Counted from the stretch's first letter, positions 9,878 to 21,507 are shown. The stretch: 64,000 bases of DNA from Trachythela sp. YZ-2020 (GCA_016169945.1 JADLSH010000333.1:1674001-1738000), one strand, 5' to 3'. Numbers and translations are program-made. Notes: generated from the letters alone by a model not told the origin.

Positions 9878-10750
9878 AATACCACCAATCGATCACCAAT
9901 CGATTCAGCAAACACACCTGTTCTTGACTAAATCCAAACAAATCGCTAAATACATTGTTTTAACACCTTTGTAATCTGATATTTATTATTATCGTAAACT
10001 AATTATATATTCAGTACCTTTGGTCGATTATAACTTCTGTTTTAAAATCCGTGTGATCTTCGCCAATACACCGTTTTATAGAGCTTTAAAAACAGTACAT
10101 ACTGACCAACTTTCAAAGAAACATAATACAAATTGACAAAGTTACGGCTAAATTTGAAATGTAGCGTAAGGGTCAAACCGGAATTTCAGACAAAAACAAC
10201 CGGAAAAGGCCCAAAAACAAACAAAGACTGTTGCTATGGTTTTTTAAGTGGCCGGAATGAATTCCCCAGGGTACAATACCCTATATAAGATCTTTTTGTC
10301 GGGACTGAAGCGCGTGGGCAAACCATATATAGTCAAACTACGACAAGCGGGTGCATGTTGGAAAATTCCCGATAAATTTAAAAAAATATATATATATATA
10401 TATTTCTAAAAGCCGTATCGAACGCACGTTTTACAGACTAAATAAACAGATAAAAAGCTAAATTTCGACCAGTCTTTCAAGATATTAAAGATATTAAAAG
10501 ATATTAAAGATTGTTTGAGTTGAACTGAAGTATGACTGGAGGTATGTTTGGGACTAAACTTTTAGTATTTTTGATTCTGTAATGTTTAGTCGGCAAAATA
10601 GCCCACTGTTAAAAAGCTTATTTTGTAAGGATTCCAATGGTGTTAATTTCATTGCCAGGGGGTAAATATTTTGCAAAGGAGATCGTACTCAAAGTGCTCT
10701 TGCGACAACTTGCGACAACATAATTAAAATGCGACCGACCAGAAAGAGTT
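9878..10750 (-). repeat. 0.87-kb interspersed element, inverted relative to its copy at 47198
   Basis: This stretch, read in reverse complement, is the same sequence as 47198-48022. Shared landmarks on the minus strand are the start AACTCTTTCTGG, the doubled TTGTCGCAAG, CCCTGGGGAATTCATTCCGG and the end AATCGATTGGTGGTATTT. A (TA)n run at about 10387 is present only here. Homology stops abruptly on both sides. No ORF, LTR or obvious terminal inverted repeat is visible, so the class is unknown. Confidence 0.8.
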
Positions 10751-11142
10751 AAAAGACTATTTTTACCCTAATCATTACTGCAAACGCGTGTATATTAACA
10801 TATTCGCCAACACATGATGTCATTGTTTCCTAAATTTCCTGTTATTCCAATTTATATTCCAACTAAAATCCTCTCTAAAAATCGTTTCGTTTTCTTAGCT
10901 TAAAGTGATACAGCTATTATGCATTAAAACCAAGCGCAAAAAGTTCGCTTTACTTCAAACTTTTAGCTCTTGACGTCTAGCCAGTATAATTTCAATTGAG
11001 AATTTCGACACAACTAAATTATACAAACTAACTATAAATGCCATATACTTTCATGCTGTATACTCTGATGCTTTCTAAATAACCTGTCATTATCTAGACA
11101 AATTAGGGTTGATTCGCATGTGCCTAAAAGACATAAACAAAA
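10751..11142. other. Non-coding between two repeats
   Basis: I see no ORF or motif I can name. The last 40 bases probably belong to the terminal region of the Penelope-like element that follows. Confidence 0.4.
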
Positions 11143-11178
11143 TCTCGACGTTTCGAGCTAAAGCCCTTCATCAGGAGA
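11143..11178 (-). ncRNA. Hammerhead-ribozyme-like motif of a Penelope-like element
   Basis: On the minus strand the order is TCTC - CTGATGA - AGGGCTTTAGCTC - GAAA - CGTC - GAGA. CTGATGA and GAAA are the two invariant core boxes. GGGC and GCTC pair around UUUA as stem II. The flanking UCUC/GAGA pair as a short stem I. Stem III is only the self-complementary ACGU, as expected for a ribozyme that works as a dimer. Such type I hammerheads are a known feature of Penelope-like element termini, and this one lies 3' of a PLE GIY-YIG reading frame. Cleavage is predicted after the C of CGUC. Confidence 0.6.
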
Positions 11179-11461
11179 AATTAGTAGACAGATAAACACA
11201 TTACATCAGCTTTTATAGCAACGCTATAAAAACTGTCACGTGAACAAAATATTAACCAATGAAAATAAAGTAGTCATAACAATCATAACAAAATAGAATT
11301 AATATGTAAAGATATAGACTGCGTGCAGGCTTCGCCCCGATTATAGGGTCGAAGGCTTGCGCACAGGCGTTACACTTATCAAAGCGCTATAAATGTCGTA
11401 CAAGGGAAGGGAAGAGGGGATATAGAGGAAAGCATATAAGAAGTAATTAAGAGAAAAGAAT

Positions 11462-11922
11462 GAGCTAGATGAAGGAGAGGCGCTCATTGATACCATCAGG
11501 CTGAATGGTGCCAAGTTTAAAAATGAGATGCGTTTCTTGCTTCCGACGGGTATCATTGCCACCAATAATGGGATGAATGGCGCATATTTTCATATCAGAA
11601 AAGGAGTGGTTGGCACTGTTGAAGTGCCTAGCAACCGGTTTTTTTGTGCACATTATTCTTAACATCACACAAATTGCTCAGCAAACCTATCGCCTAAACG
11701 TCTTCCAGTCTCTCCGATGTAGAGCAAGCCACACTTGCTGCAAGAGATGCAGTAAACGAGGTTGGAGGAGATGCATGTGAAACTGTGCTTGATGACAAAC
11801 TGAGATTTTGGAGCCGAGATACAGGTGGCAAGGTTTAAATGCTTACAAGTGTAGCACTTAGCACGACCACAGGAAACAGTGCCAGCTGGTGACACAGAGT
11901 CCTGTCGCGGTCCAGTTATCAA
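11462..11922 (-). pseudogene. Penelope-like element GIY-YIG endonuclease end (frameshifted)
   Basis: Two overlapping frames together encode the C-terminus of a PLE protein. The upstream part (11665-11922) holds a CGRAKCYTCKHLN zinc-binding segment and the GIY-YIG core YCISCSKCGLLYIGETGRRL. The downstream part (11465-11668) continues with VARHFNSANHSFSDM and the usual tail. Comparison with the copy at 12300-12475 (GAGCACTTGCGTGATG there, GAGCAATTTGTGTGATG here) shows a one-base gain near 11680 that breaks the frame. The reverse transcriptase part is missing upstream, so the element is 5'-truncated. Its hammerhead-like end is at 11143-11178. GIY-YIG nucleases of this kind nick DNA during PLE retrotransposition; this copy should be inactive. 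Confidence 0.8.
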
Positions 11923-11925
11923 ATT

Positions 11926-12280
11926 GGTTCAGTGGCGTCAGCATATTTAAGTTTGTTGTCCAGTAATTACATTGCGTTCAGCTGTAAAGGTTTCTGTTAT
12001 GCAATATGATGATCAGTCAAAACAGCGGTCTTCCGCTTGAATCTTGACCGCCTTGGTGGCAAATCTGGTCATTTGATTGGCTAGCAGCGATGTTGACCAC
12101 TTTCCGGGGAGTTCTGACCGGGCAACTCATCAGGGGCACAAATATAAGCTCTGTCATTGGCCAATCTTAAAAAATATCTGAGTTCTCATTGGCTGCATAA
12201 TTTTGACCGATCAGAGCGAGTCAGTCTGGTCAGCCTGAATATATTTATAGAACTATAGAAGGCCTTTCTGATCTAGTGAG
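11926..12280. other. Non-coding; repeated TTGACC/TGGTCA motifs
   Basis: No protein-like ORF. The stretch 12020-12240 contains several TTGACCG/GGTCA half-sites and ATTGG (reverse CCAAT) boxes, which may be a decayed promoter or terminal region of a transposon. I cannot assign it further. Confidence 0.35.
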
Positions 12281-12299
12281 CTAGTGAGCGCCATCAACA

Positions 12300-12475
12300 A
12301 CACAAGCTTTTGCCAACACACAGCTTTCATGTGCATCTCCTCCAACCTCGTTTACTGCATCTCTTGCAGCAAATGTGGCGATAGGTTTGCTGAGCACTTG
12401 CGTGATGTTAAGAACAGTGTGCACAACAAACAGGTTGCTAGGCACTTCAACAGTGCCAACCACTCCTTTTGTTGA
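12300..12475 (+). pseudogene. Inverted GIY-YIG fragment lacking the catalytic core
   Basis: This is the same PLE family as 11462-11922 but on the opposite strand. The frame reads CISSNLVYCISCSKCG and then jumps directly to DRFAEHLRDV, so the eleven residues containing the YIGETGRR part are gone. The deletion lies between two GGC triplets. It ends with VARHFNSANHSFC. Only the end of the element is present. Confidence 0.75.
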
Positions 12476-12522
12476 GTAGACAATTCTTGTTTAAAAAATG
12501 TTTCTTCTAAACATAAATTGCA

Positions 12523-14155
12523 TCATTTTGATCCTCCCGTGTATGAAATAGAATATTTTAAAATTTGCCAATTAATACTGAAATCCTTATTGCTTTCTTT
12601 CAATGTCCAAATATATTTCGAAAGTTCCGTGTCATTTGCATGCTTTTTATGCTGAAAAGATTTAGTGTGGTTGGCCAATCGCTCTTTGAATGTGGTTGCA
12701 GTCAAGCCAATGTAATTTTTGATCGTGTTTGTGTTGCTTACTGTGACTGTTGCTTTGTATACTATGTCCATAGTCATGCATTGTTTTTGAAGCGGGCAAA
12801 TGGTGTTTTCTCTACAACTGCAATTGGCAGTGTCCCCATCCTGTGGCTTGTTATTCCTAGATATGTGTGCATTGTGTTTAGTGATTACTGACATTGTTCA
12901 TGCAGCTGTAACTTACTCTAACTGTATTTCTGTTAAAAATTTTATGGAGCTTGTGGTGCGGTGGAAAATGTTTGTCAATTAGACTAAGGAAATTACGTCC
13001 TATGTTTGTGCTAACACTCTTGCTAAATGGTGGGTTGAACCAAATGATATTGCGTTGCCTATTCCTGCGTTGTTGTTGCGGTGGGTGCTGAGTGTAGCTA
13101 AGTTCATGATTAAAGCTGCTATGCCTAAGTGCGTTCTGATATATGGGTGCAGATTCCTGAAAAGTTTGCTAATCTGATGAAAGAAGTGTGATGCGCTTGT
13201 TAATTGATGCAGGTAGTTGCCTTGTGGTGCTCGGTGGGTGATTAGAGTGCATATTTATGTATAGCGGATCGTCATTGGGCTTCCTATAGGGCCTATGTTT
13301 TCCATTATTAAGGTCGAAAGTTACATCTAAAAAGTTCACTATGCGTAAATTTGATTCGGCAGTATTTTTTAGGTCAAACTCCTCGAAAATTTTGTGGAGA
13401 TATTTTCTTGTTTTGTCTGCTAAACGTGCTGATTTACTTTTTATAATAGCCAAACCGTCATCTCTATATAGACCGATGCTTTCTTTGCCAAATTACTTAC
13501 TCAGGTGGTTTAAAAAAGGTGGTTGAAAAGGCCTAACTCACAAATTTCCGCGCCGTTGAAACTGCCCATGGTAACGTCAAACAAACTCTTGCTATCTTTT
13601 TTTATCCATGAAATTCCGGTATTGAAACGGAGAGATTTTCTAGCGTGTTGTATTATTGAAATATCGTTTTCATGTATAGTAGCCAAATTTGAAGCCCAAG
13701 ATAAAGCTTGGTCCAATAGTTTTTCAGAAATAGATGGATAGAAATCAACAATGTCAAACGAAATAAAACTATGTCTGTCCTTATCTTTTATATTGCCAAA
13801 CCACTGAATAACTTGTTTTGTACTCCTCCATTGATTTAAAATTATTTTTTTCTCAAATTAGAATTATTTATCAAATTAGAATTAATTTTGTCCAAAATAA
13901 CTTTGCTTATTTTTCCGGATTCCCTTTTAGCAGGATTAATTAATCGGCATTTTGGATTGTTTTCGAAATTTTCTTTGTGATCTTTTATATATATAAATGC
14001 TTCGCGTTTTTCAATTCTGTCGCCGATTCCCAAAGTGTTCGAAATGTTTTTTAGTTCTGAGTCAATTTCATCTATAGTGTCCTCGGATCCATACTTATAT
14101 GTTTCTGTGATGTTGTCATGTAAGAGCTTGTTGTATATGACAACATCACAAAAAC
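12523..14155 (-). pseudogene. Penelope-like retroelement: reverse transcriptase plus GIY-YIG
   Basis: Reading down the minus strand, pieces appear in the normal PLE order. First is an N-terminal RT block (KREAFIYIKDHKENF, NNPKCRLINPAKRE; about 13842-14155). Next are a mid-RT block (13510-13716; SLFDVTMGSFNGAEICEL) and a C-terminal RT block (13169-13453; VNFLDVTFDLNNGKHRPY). Then come a linker with SKSVSTNIGRNFLSLI and a GIY-YIG domain (12523-12894; ICPLQKQCM, then NYIGLTATTFKERLANH). The blocks are in different frames or separated by stops, so the element is dead. The RT palm between about 13720 and 13840 is partly lost. It belongs to a different PLE lineage from the fragments at 11462 and 12300. 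Confidence 0.8.
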
Positions 14156-14619
14156 ATATAAGCATTGGACCAAGCTTTATCACGCAAGAACAACCGTCAA
14201 CGAGTAATGTAAGCAAACATCGAACTGAATTAGTAAGAACAGTTGCCTGAAGATTGCATAACACATGAAACTTTAAGTAGCAACAATTATACTGTTTTAA
14301 GATTAAATAAATATATATATATACATATGAACTTGTGGTTAACGCTTGCCAACTGGACTTTAACATAGGAACAGGAATTTAACCTGTTACGTCGCACACA
14401 CGTGTGGGATGCCACGACAGTGCCTATAGTTGATGTGTGGGGTGTTGTCCCTTTTTCTTTCAAAAAATTAGAAAGATCGTCTACAAGAACATGATGTACA
14501 CACGTTGAAATAAAATAATGAAAACAATTTACGGTTTTTGGCTATTTATACAAACAGGAATCTAACCTCTTTTTAAAAAAAAGCACAACAGTGTGCATAT
14601 AATATAGGGTTTTTATAAA
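14156..14619. other. Non-coding, no feature recognised
   Basis: AT-rich sequence with a short (AT)n at about 14315. No conserved ORF. The boundary with the PLE remnant on the left is not sharp. Confidence 0.35.
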
Positions 14620-14924
14620 ACCCCAAGATAAAGCTTGGTCCAATAGTCTTTCAGAAATTTGGCTACTATACCTGAAAACGATATTTCAATAATAAAACAC
14701 GCTAGAAAATCTCTCCTTTTCAATACCGGAAGCCCAATGACGATCCGCTATACATAAATATGCACTCTAATCACCCACCGAGCATCACAAGGCAACTACC
14801 TGCATCAATTAACAAGCGCATTGCACTTCTTTCATCAGATGAGCAAACTTTTCAGGAATCTGCACCCATATATCAGAACGCACTTAGGCATAGCAGCTTT
14901 AATCATGAACTTAGCTACACTCAG

Positions 14925-14930
<6 letters not shown>
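14620..14930 (+). pseudogene. Second, inverted piece of the same Penelope-like element
   Basis: The sequence repeats, on the + strand, parts of 13170-13720. It begins AAGATAAAGCTTGGTCCAAT, passes AACGATATTTCAATAATA and continues with the frame MHSNHPPSITRQLPASINKR. The intervening RT segment present in the main copy is missing: the text jumps from the mid-RT block straight to AGCCCAATGACGATCCGC. It is a rearranged, internally deleted fragment. Confidence 0.75.

Positions 14931-14958
<28 letters not shown>
14931..14958. repeat. (TA)n microsatellite
   Basis: About 14 uninterrupted TA units lie at the end of the inverted PLE piece. Confidence 0.85.
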
Positions 14959-14959
<1 letters not shown>

Positions 14960-15021
14960 GTGTAGGTTTAGGTCTACGAAACGCAAAGAGTGCTCGACAA
15001 CATATAGTTAGAGCAAATTAT

Positions 15022-15177
15022 AGATTTTCGCTTACCTCAAAACTTGTCTGCAACAGGCTGTTTCATGGAATCATCAAAGAATCATTTCAAAGAATCATCA
15101 GGCAGGTAAACTGCCTGATGATTATTTTACAGATGAAACAGCCTGTTGCAGACAAGTTTTGAGGTAAGCGAAAATCT
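15022..15177. repeat. Perfect-ended inverted repeat flanking (AT)n
   Basis: AGATTTTCGCTTACCTCAAA from 15022 onward, through CTGCAACAGGCTGTTTCAT, is repeated inverted up to 15177 (TTTGAGGTAAGCGAAAATCT). The arms are at least 55 bases, and the centre is CAGGCAGG TAAA CTGCCTG. The right arm has CTGATGA and GAAAC spaced somewhat like hammerhead boxes, but no stem II can be drawn. It lies directly beside the long (AT)n tract. Confidence 0.75.
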
Positions 15178-16068
<891 letters not shown>

Positions 16069-16575
16069 ACATACGGGTGATACGGCTGACTTCGCCAGAT
16101 AAATGGTCTATTCTTGAATTGACTGCATGTTTGAACAACTGTCACCATTTTTCCATTTCTCTTCATACTAACTTTTGGATTGTTAGTTTGGCATTGAAAG
16201 CAAAACATTGTGAACAGATTTAAAAGCATGGTGTAGAAAACCAAAAATTTTGGTTCTTGATGAGCATTTGGTTCAATGTCATTACACAATGCTGACAACA
16301 TTACAGCATACATACCTTACTGTATTTTTACTTTCTATAACTGGATCTTCATTATCTTCATCATCAGTGCAACTCCCTTCTTCTGTACAGGTGTCTGGCT
16401 CACTTGCAGTATTTTCCTCTTGGCTTGGATAATAGTTGGCTTCTGATGGTTCACAACTTTTCCCATCTTCAAATTCATCAACTGAAGTTTCAGTAGTATC
16501 ACCATTTCAGACCTACAGTATAAATGCAATGGTATTGCAAACATTTTGGGTGTAAGCTCATTCAAATAGTTATAT

Positions 16576-16705
16576 TAACCCATTAATGCCCAATAGCTCC
16601 CCCTATGTCAATTGCCCCCTGGCAATAGCAGAGTAAAATCATCTGACATTAACAGAGACAGAGTAAAATAACAAGGTGTAGTGCATTGTGGCTTGCTGGG
16701 TTAAT
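16576..16705 (+). repeat. Copy of the short interspersed repeat family
   Basis: It begins TTAACCCATTAATGCCCAAT, has AGAGTAAAATCATCTGACAT in the middle and ends near GCTTGCTGGGTTAAT. Its two ends are short inverted repeats (TTAACCCA / TGGGTTAA). The same blocks occur at 428, 6222, 17630, 52330 and 52545. Confidence 0.55.
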
Positions 16706-16850
16706 CAGAGACATGGCATGATAAGATAGTCTGGTTAACCAATTAATATAAACACTTTCCCTCAACAGTGCAGTGGTCATTTTGACATGATACTTGTTTA
16801 TTCAAACAATCTCTTAGTTCTTCTCAGATAACTTTGCATGTAAAATCATC

Positions 16851-17198
16851 ATGGAATCCAGGAAATATGACCACGTAACTCCACTTCTACATGAATTAAA
16901 TTGGATCCCAATGGACAAAGTTCTATATTTTAGAGACACTATTTTGACCTACAAATGTGTAAATAACCTCGCACCCGACTACCTTTGTAACAAATTGATA
17001 AAAAGGTCATCAATCCACAACCATAGAACTTGTACTCACGACTCTCTTCAAATACCGCTATTTAAAACTGCAGCTGGTCAACGGTCATTTACATATAGAG
17101 CTGTCCACATTTGGAACAACTTAGACAGCTTTTCTCTTAAAACCTTTAAAGCAGCACTGAAGAAACAGTTGCTTGCAAAAGAAAACATTTTAGTATAA
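16851..17198 (+). pseudogene. LINE 3'-end fragment (C-terminal domain)
   Basis: The 115 codons match the conserved C-terminus of CR1/RTE-type LINE proteins: KYDHVTPLLHELNWIPM, the YKCVNNLAPDYLCNKL segment, and GQRSFTYRAVHIWNNL. The reverse transcriptase is missing. The short ORF start is probably not a real initiation site. 5'-truncated insertions of this kind are the usual product of incomplete reverse transcription. Confidence 0.75.
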
Positions 17199-17709
17199 CC
17201 AACTAAATTATGTACATAGTTAAGATAATTGTTTATAAAACTTATATATGTAACCTCTACTGCATGCATGTAACTGTAAATAATTTCTGAAAAACCCTTT
17301 TTAGGGATAAATTTATTAAATATCTAGCTATCTCTATAGCTATTGCTTGTCAGACTTCTTGGGCACTTCTCGCACAAAATGTGTGGGGACACAGTCTTTC
17401 TAAAAAGCTAGTGGTGGCTGCATCCATACATGGCAAGCTAGTTGGAGGATTCGTACTTAGACAGTTCACTGTAGGAGTTCTATCCGCATCTGGAGATTTG
17501 CATATGTTTTTGTGATAAAAAAATGGCATCAACGTTTGTTCCACTTCGTCTTAGAGCATCTAAAACATAATAAATATAGAATGGCTTTAATTTCATGCTA
17601 GCACTTAAAGTCTTGACATAAATCCATTATGAAACCGCTACCTGACGGCAGACCACGACTGTGTAATAATAAATTTTAAAATACAGAGGAAAAATCGTCA
17701 TACCTTTCT
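17199..17709. other. Non-coding; includes an interspersed-repeat fragment
   Basis: At 17630-17690 the start of the short interspersed repeat recurs (CCGCTACCTGACGGC). The remainder may be intron of the THAP-type remnant. The short minus ORF at 17350-17544 has no recognisable motif. Confidence 0.4.
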
Positions 17710-18599
17710 CTTAATTCTTAATCATTCTCCTATCGCGAGACGTTAAATCTTGTGTATCCTGCGTTTGCATCTGCCGAGCCGTGTCAATTGTAGGAACAGA
17801 GCCTTTGATCAGCCTTCTACTCCTTGATATTTCAACAGAAACTTTTTCTGGTTCAAGAAGATCCAAGCGACGAGAGAAACAATCTTTGTTGAAATGAACC
17901 GAACACAACAGAGACGTTTCAGATGGCCTAAAATTATGCCTATGCTTCCGAACAAGTTGAGACCATTTTCGTTTTCAAACATCATCTGATGGAAAACTAT
18001 GCATGGAAATACCTTCAGTTAAGCTTGTATTATTTACAACTTATGTTTCCCGGACCACCAGCAATGCAAAACTTCCCACTAACCCTTTTATTCAATCTCT
18101 TTGAACGCTACTATGAGTCACCATGTTTTTTTGTTTACAGCTTTCTCTGTTAACACAACTAATGACATCACATGGTCCCAGGTTTCTGGATTTGGCGAAG
18201 CGGAAAGTGTCTTAACATTTCAGGCAAGATTACTATTTTCAAAAGCAAAAAAACATATTCCCTTTTAGCCAGTACCCCTGAAACTTTTAGCATAAAAAGA
18301 AATGGGTTCACTTGTTCCTTTCGTGCTATTTGCTCTAACTTTAAATTTTCGTTGCATAGGCACTTTAACATAAATGTTAAGAACATTTTTCGTTTTAAAT
18401 AGACCCTCTTGTAAGGATTATCTGTGTGACTTTGGTAATATAAAGCAAACCAGTGTTGGTTGATTTCAGATACATATGGATTTCAAGTTTACATCCAATA
18501 TTTCTTATTTCCACAACGTAGTAGTTTAAAAGTAAGAATTAAAACGTTTGATTTATATAGAAAATTAATTGCTTTCTAACATTTTCTGCTTTAGCTCTG

Positions 18600-19050
18600 T
18601 TCTTCAGGTCATTATTCAAGTGATTCCAACTCTTCACAGACATTCCAATGTTCTTGACCAGACATTGTTTTGTGTGTTGGGATATTAAGTGATTCCTTGT
18701 TTCTAGTATTTAAATCGTGAATTTCAGTGCATTTAAGAAATAATTCACCTAAATATGATGGTGCTAAACCATTCATACATTTGTAAGACATCAACAAGAT
18801 GACCAATTGCCTATATGGTTATATTTTCTTGTGTTTGTTATAATTCTACAAGCGAAGTTTTTAACTGTTTGGAGTTTCTTGACGTTGATTGTGGATGGTT
18901 TAGAACAAACAGTAGAGCAATAATATTTTTTGCTCATTACTAGGGCAGTGATGATTGATAGTGGTGGCTTAATTTTCGTATGCAATGGTTGAGGTTGTAG
19001 AAGGCTTTTGGCAGGTCCAAGAGAACAAGAGCAGAACGTTTTTGTCATCT
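18600..19050 (-). pseudogene. LINE 3'-end fragment, frameshifted
   Basis: Two frames join near 18800. The first (18791-19048) ends with a block typical of LINE C-termini (KKLQTVKNFACRIITNTRKY). The second (18612-18806) continues with YKCMNGLAPSYLGELF and LNIPTHKTMSGQ. The frame changes between them, so the fragment is dead. There is no RT core. Confidence 0.7.
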
Positions 19051-19137
19051 ATTGTATTCAACAGAAAATCACTCACCAAAACGTTGGGACTTTCAGTAGA
19101 ATGCTTCTTGTTTCCACTTTGATGAGAGGAGAGGTAA

Positions 19138-19341
19138 CCATTGGAAGTTTGTAGGAAATATTTCTGCTTGGTTGCTCTTTACAAAATCGTCTTTGGGTAT
19201 AGCAACATTGATCCAAACAAATATCTGGATATAGTCAGTCCCAAGAGAACTAGGACTAACCATGACTATAAATTGAGACCAAAATCATTCCATACTAATT
19301 ATTTCAAAATTTCCTTCTTTAATTGGTATGTTGAGATTTGA
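19138..19341 (+). pseudogene. LINE C-terminal scrap
   Basis: The frame contains YFCLVALYKIVFGYSNIDPN, then TRTNHDYKLRPKSF and FFNWYVEIWN-like residues. These resemble the last 70-80 residues of R2/RTE/CR1-type LINE proteins, where a LYKI...FF....WN pattern is conserved. It is short and unsupported by flanking homology, so only moderate confidence. Confidence 0.5.
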
Positions 19342-19849
19342 ATTCGTTAACAATGAAACCTAGCAAACTTTAAAAAAACTGTAAACAAAACTCTTAAAGA
19401 ATATTTAAAAGTTTATACATGTATTTTTATATTTATTGTATGTATATGTACTTGGGAGAGCAGTTAAAAAAATGGGAACTTAGTTTCCCCCTATTACTAT
19501 CCTTCAATTAGTTCCATACTATCTTGTTGTAGTTTATGGTAAATTGTCATTAAAGTATTCAATTTGTGATATTGCGCTAGTTATAAAAGGGGGAGATTTA
19601 AATAACAATATGATACGATAGGTATAATTTGTTTAATTCTGACGATCTGACAAGTTGATATGTATGGATCATAAATCCTGTGCTAGTTGTAAATGGGGTG
19701 GTGTAAAGAACAAGGAATACAATTATCATTAATAATTGATTAACTAACACAGGTCATTCAATTTTGCTAGATAAATCCATAAGACAACACAAATCCTTTG
19801 TTGAAATTTCCAAACAATATGATTTCGGTTTACTAAAACTTCAAGGGTT
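19342..19849. other. AT-rich, probably 3' UTR and flank of LINE scraps
   Basis: No coding potential is supported. I see no terminal repeats. Confidence 0.35.
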
Positions 19850-20302
19850 TCAAAATTGCTTCCTTGAATATCGCTGGATTACCAAACCTTATTGACCAGT
19901 TACGTTTTAATATGAAAGATAAAACTATAGATATTTTAACTTTAAATGAAACAAGACTCAATAGCACTATTGAAAATTCAGAAGTTGATATAAATAACTA
20001 TACTATTATTGGATGAGACAGGTCAAGGTATGGTGGTGGTGGAGTTGCAATTTATATTCGAAATATAATCCAGCATAAAATTTGTTACAACCTAAATGAT
20101 GATGACGACCTTGAGTTTCTGGGTATCGAAATCAACAAACCTAAAACTAAACCATTTGAAGTATCAATTTGGTATAGACCTCCACATGCTGCTGTTGAAC
20201 TTTTCAACAAATTTCAGTGCATACTTGTTAAGATGAAGTCATTACACCTAGAATCCAATATAATTGGTGATCTTCATTGTAATGACTTATATTTTAGATA
20301 AT
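19850..20302 (+). pseudogene. LINE APE-endonuclease domain with an in-frame stop
   Basis: The frame beginning near 19853 reads KIASLNIAGLPNLIDQL, then TIDILTLNETRLN, DRSRYGGGGVAIYIRN, WYRPPHAAVELF and IIGDLHCNDLYF. These are the successive motifs of an AP-endonuclease-type domain (SLNI, ETRL, R.GGGVA.Y, YRPP, GD.N). A TGA interrupts it just before DRSRYGGG and another stop follows GDLHCNDLYFR. The RT is absent. It was missed by simple ORF calling because it has no early ATG. Confidence 0.75.
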
Positions 20303-21375
20303 TAAAGCATTTGATGAATAATAATACTAGAAATACATGCTTGCAGTAACCCTTCGCCCAGCTGAACATTGCCAGACACTACATTCCAAAACATTACTAT
20401 TGCTAATCTTTTTCATCACAAAATCGGCAATGCGAAGGTTGTAGGCGAGTCGGGTTATCTGCATTCAAAGCAAATTTTTGACTTAGAAAACAGAATTGGA
20501 TCCTTGGCTCACACCCACGTAATCAAAGGCTATTGCCACATGAAATGTTTTACTTGACGTAAACACTGTTTTCCTTCATTTTAAATGTGGCATTAAAATT
20601 TTGATCATTGCTCTAATAGTTTGGAAAGAAGAGTGGAAGGAAACAATATTATTTTGAGAAATTTATTTTGAAAGAATAAAAAATGGAAATTTTGTTTCGA
20701 GAAGAGGAAGCACAGTGGCCATGGCAACACAATTAATAATATAATTAAAGTTCTTTTCTGGAGTACAAAACAGTTAAACAGTTACAAAAACTACAAAAGT
20801 AATTATAATATTAGTTGGTTTAGCCATACAAATCTGAGGTATATGGTGTAGGTATGGTCTTATGCATTCTATAAGCTTCAAATTAATGTTTAAATGCAAC
20901 CTTCCGTTCACTAAAACGTTTCGAAAAATAAAACAACATTTTTACGGCTATATTAAAATACATCAACAATATAATATAAGAAACTTGACATATTTTTTCA
21001 ACCATAAACAATAAATTTGTTCCGCCGCTTTTCCTGAAGTCCCAAAAAGTGATTTATAAGTTATAATTCAGACTTACTGATACTCGTGTTTTTTTTTTAT
21101 AATTCGCTCATTCCACTCCTAACAAAGATCAATGAGATGACCACCCATCACACCCATGAAACATAGCCATGCGCCTCCGACACTTGATGAACTTTAGATT
21201 TCCCATAGCTTTCCTTCTTTCCCGGGTGTAATAAATAGCCTAGCGGAATTAGTTCCCTCACCCCAGGCTATCGCCTGGAACGGCATTTCGCACCATTGAC
21301 TCGGGATTATTTCCTATGAAACATCTATCCAAGACCCCATATGCTTGTATTATTATTATATATGTAACTATACTA
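20303..21375. other. No feature recognised
   Basis: AT-rich intergenic sequence. The ORF at 20369-20557 shows no recognisable motif. I find no inverted or direct repeats of note by eye. Confidence 0.4.
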
Positions 21376-21507
21376 TACATATATACATACATACATACAT
21401 ATATACATACATATATACATACAACATATATACATATATACACACATACATACATACATACACATACATACATACACATACATACATACATACATATACA
21501 TACATAC
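21376..21507. repeat. (TACA)n/(TATACA)n microsatellite
   Basis: Imperfect TACA/CATA units run up to the left end of the MITE at 21508 and resume at 22027-22062 on its right side. The tract was therefore the insertion target. Confidence 0.9.

Larger units (their letters stand above)
16069..18010 (-). pseudogene. Remnant of a THAP-domain transposase-like gene
   Basis: Three blocks in gene order lie on the minus strand. At about 17710-18010 is a THAP-type C2CH segment: ISMHSFPSDDV, then KRKWSQLVRKHRHNFRPSE, then LLCSVHFNKDCF and the terminal basic-VPTID part. An in-frame TGA at 17975-17977 interrupts it. At about 16316-16505 is an acidic linker rich in E/D/S/T. At about 16075-16311 is a zinc-ribbon-like block (EPKFLVFYTMLLNLF, CFQCQ, RNGKMVTVV.TC, FIWRSQP) followed by GTATGT, a good splice donor (16069-16074). 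The linker and the zinc block are in different frames. The order THAP, acidic linker, zinc ribbon matches a transposase-like family common in cnidarians; the DDE part is missing. A LINE scrap at 16851-17198 lies inside it. Confidence 0.6.

Noticed and set aside
15099..15140. CTGATGA ... GAAAC as a second hammerhead ribozyme
   Set aside because: The 13 bases between the boxes (TTATTTTACAGAT) do not form stem II; only the inverted-repeat context is certain.
16292..16315. A 24-bp intron joining the acidic and zinc-ribbon blocks of the THAP remnant (GTATGT ... CAG)
   Set aside because: Too short for a cnidarian intron; a frame change between the two blocks fits better.
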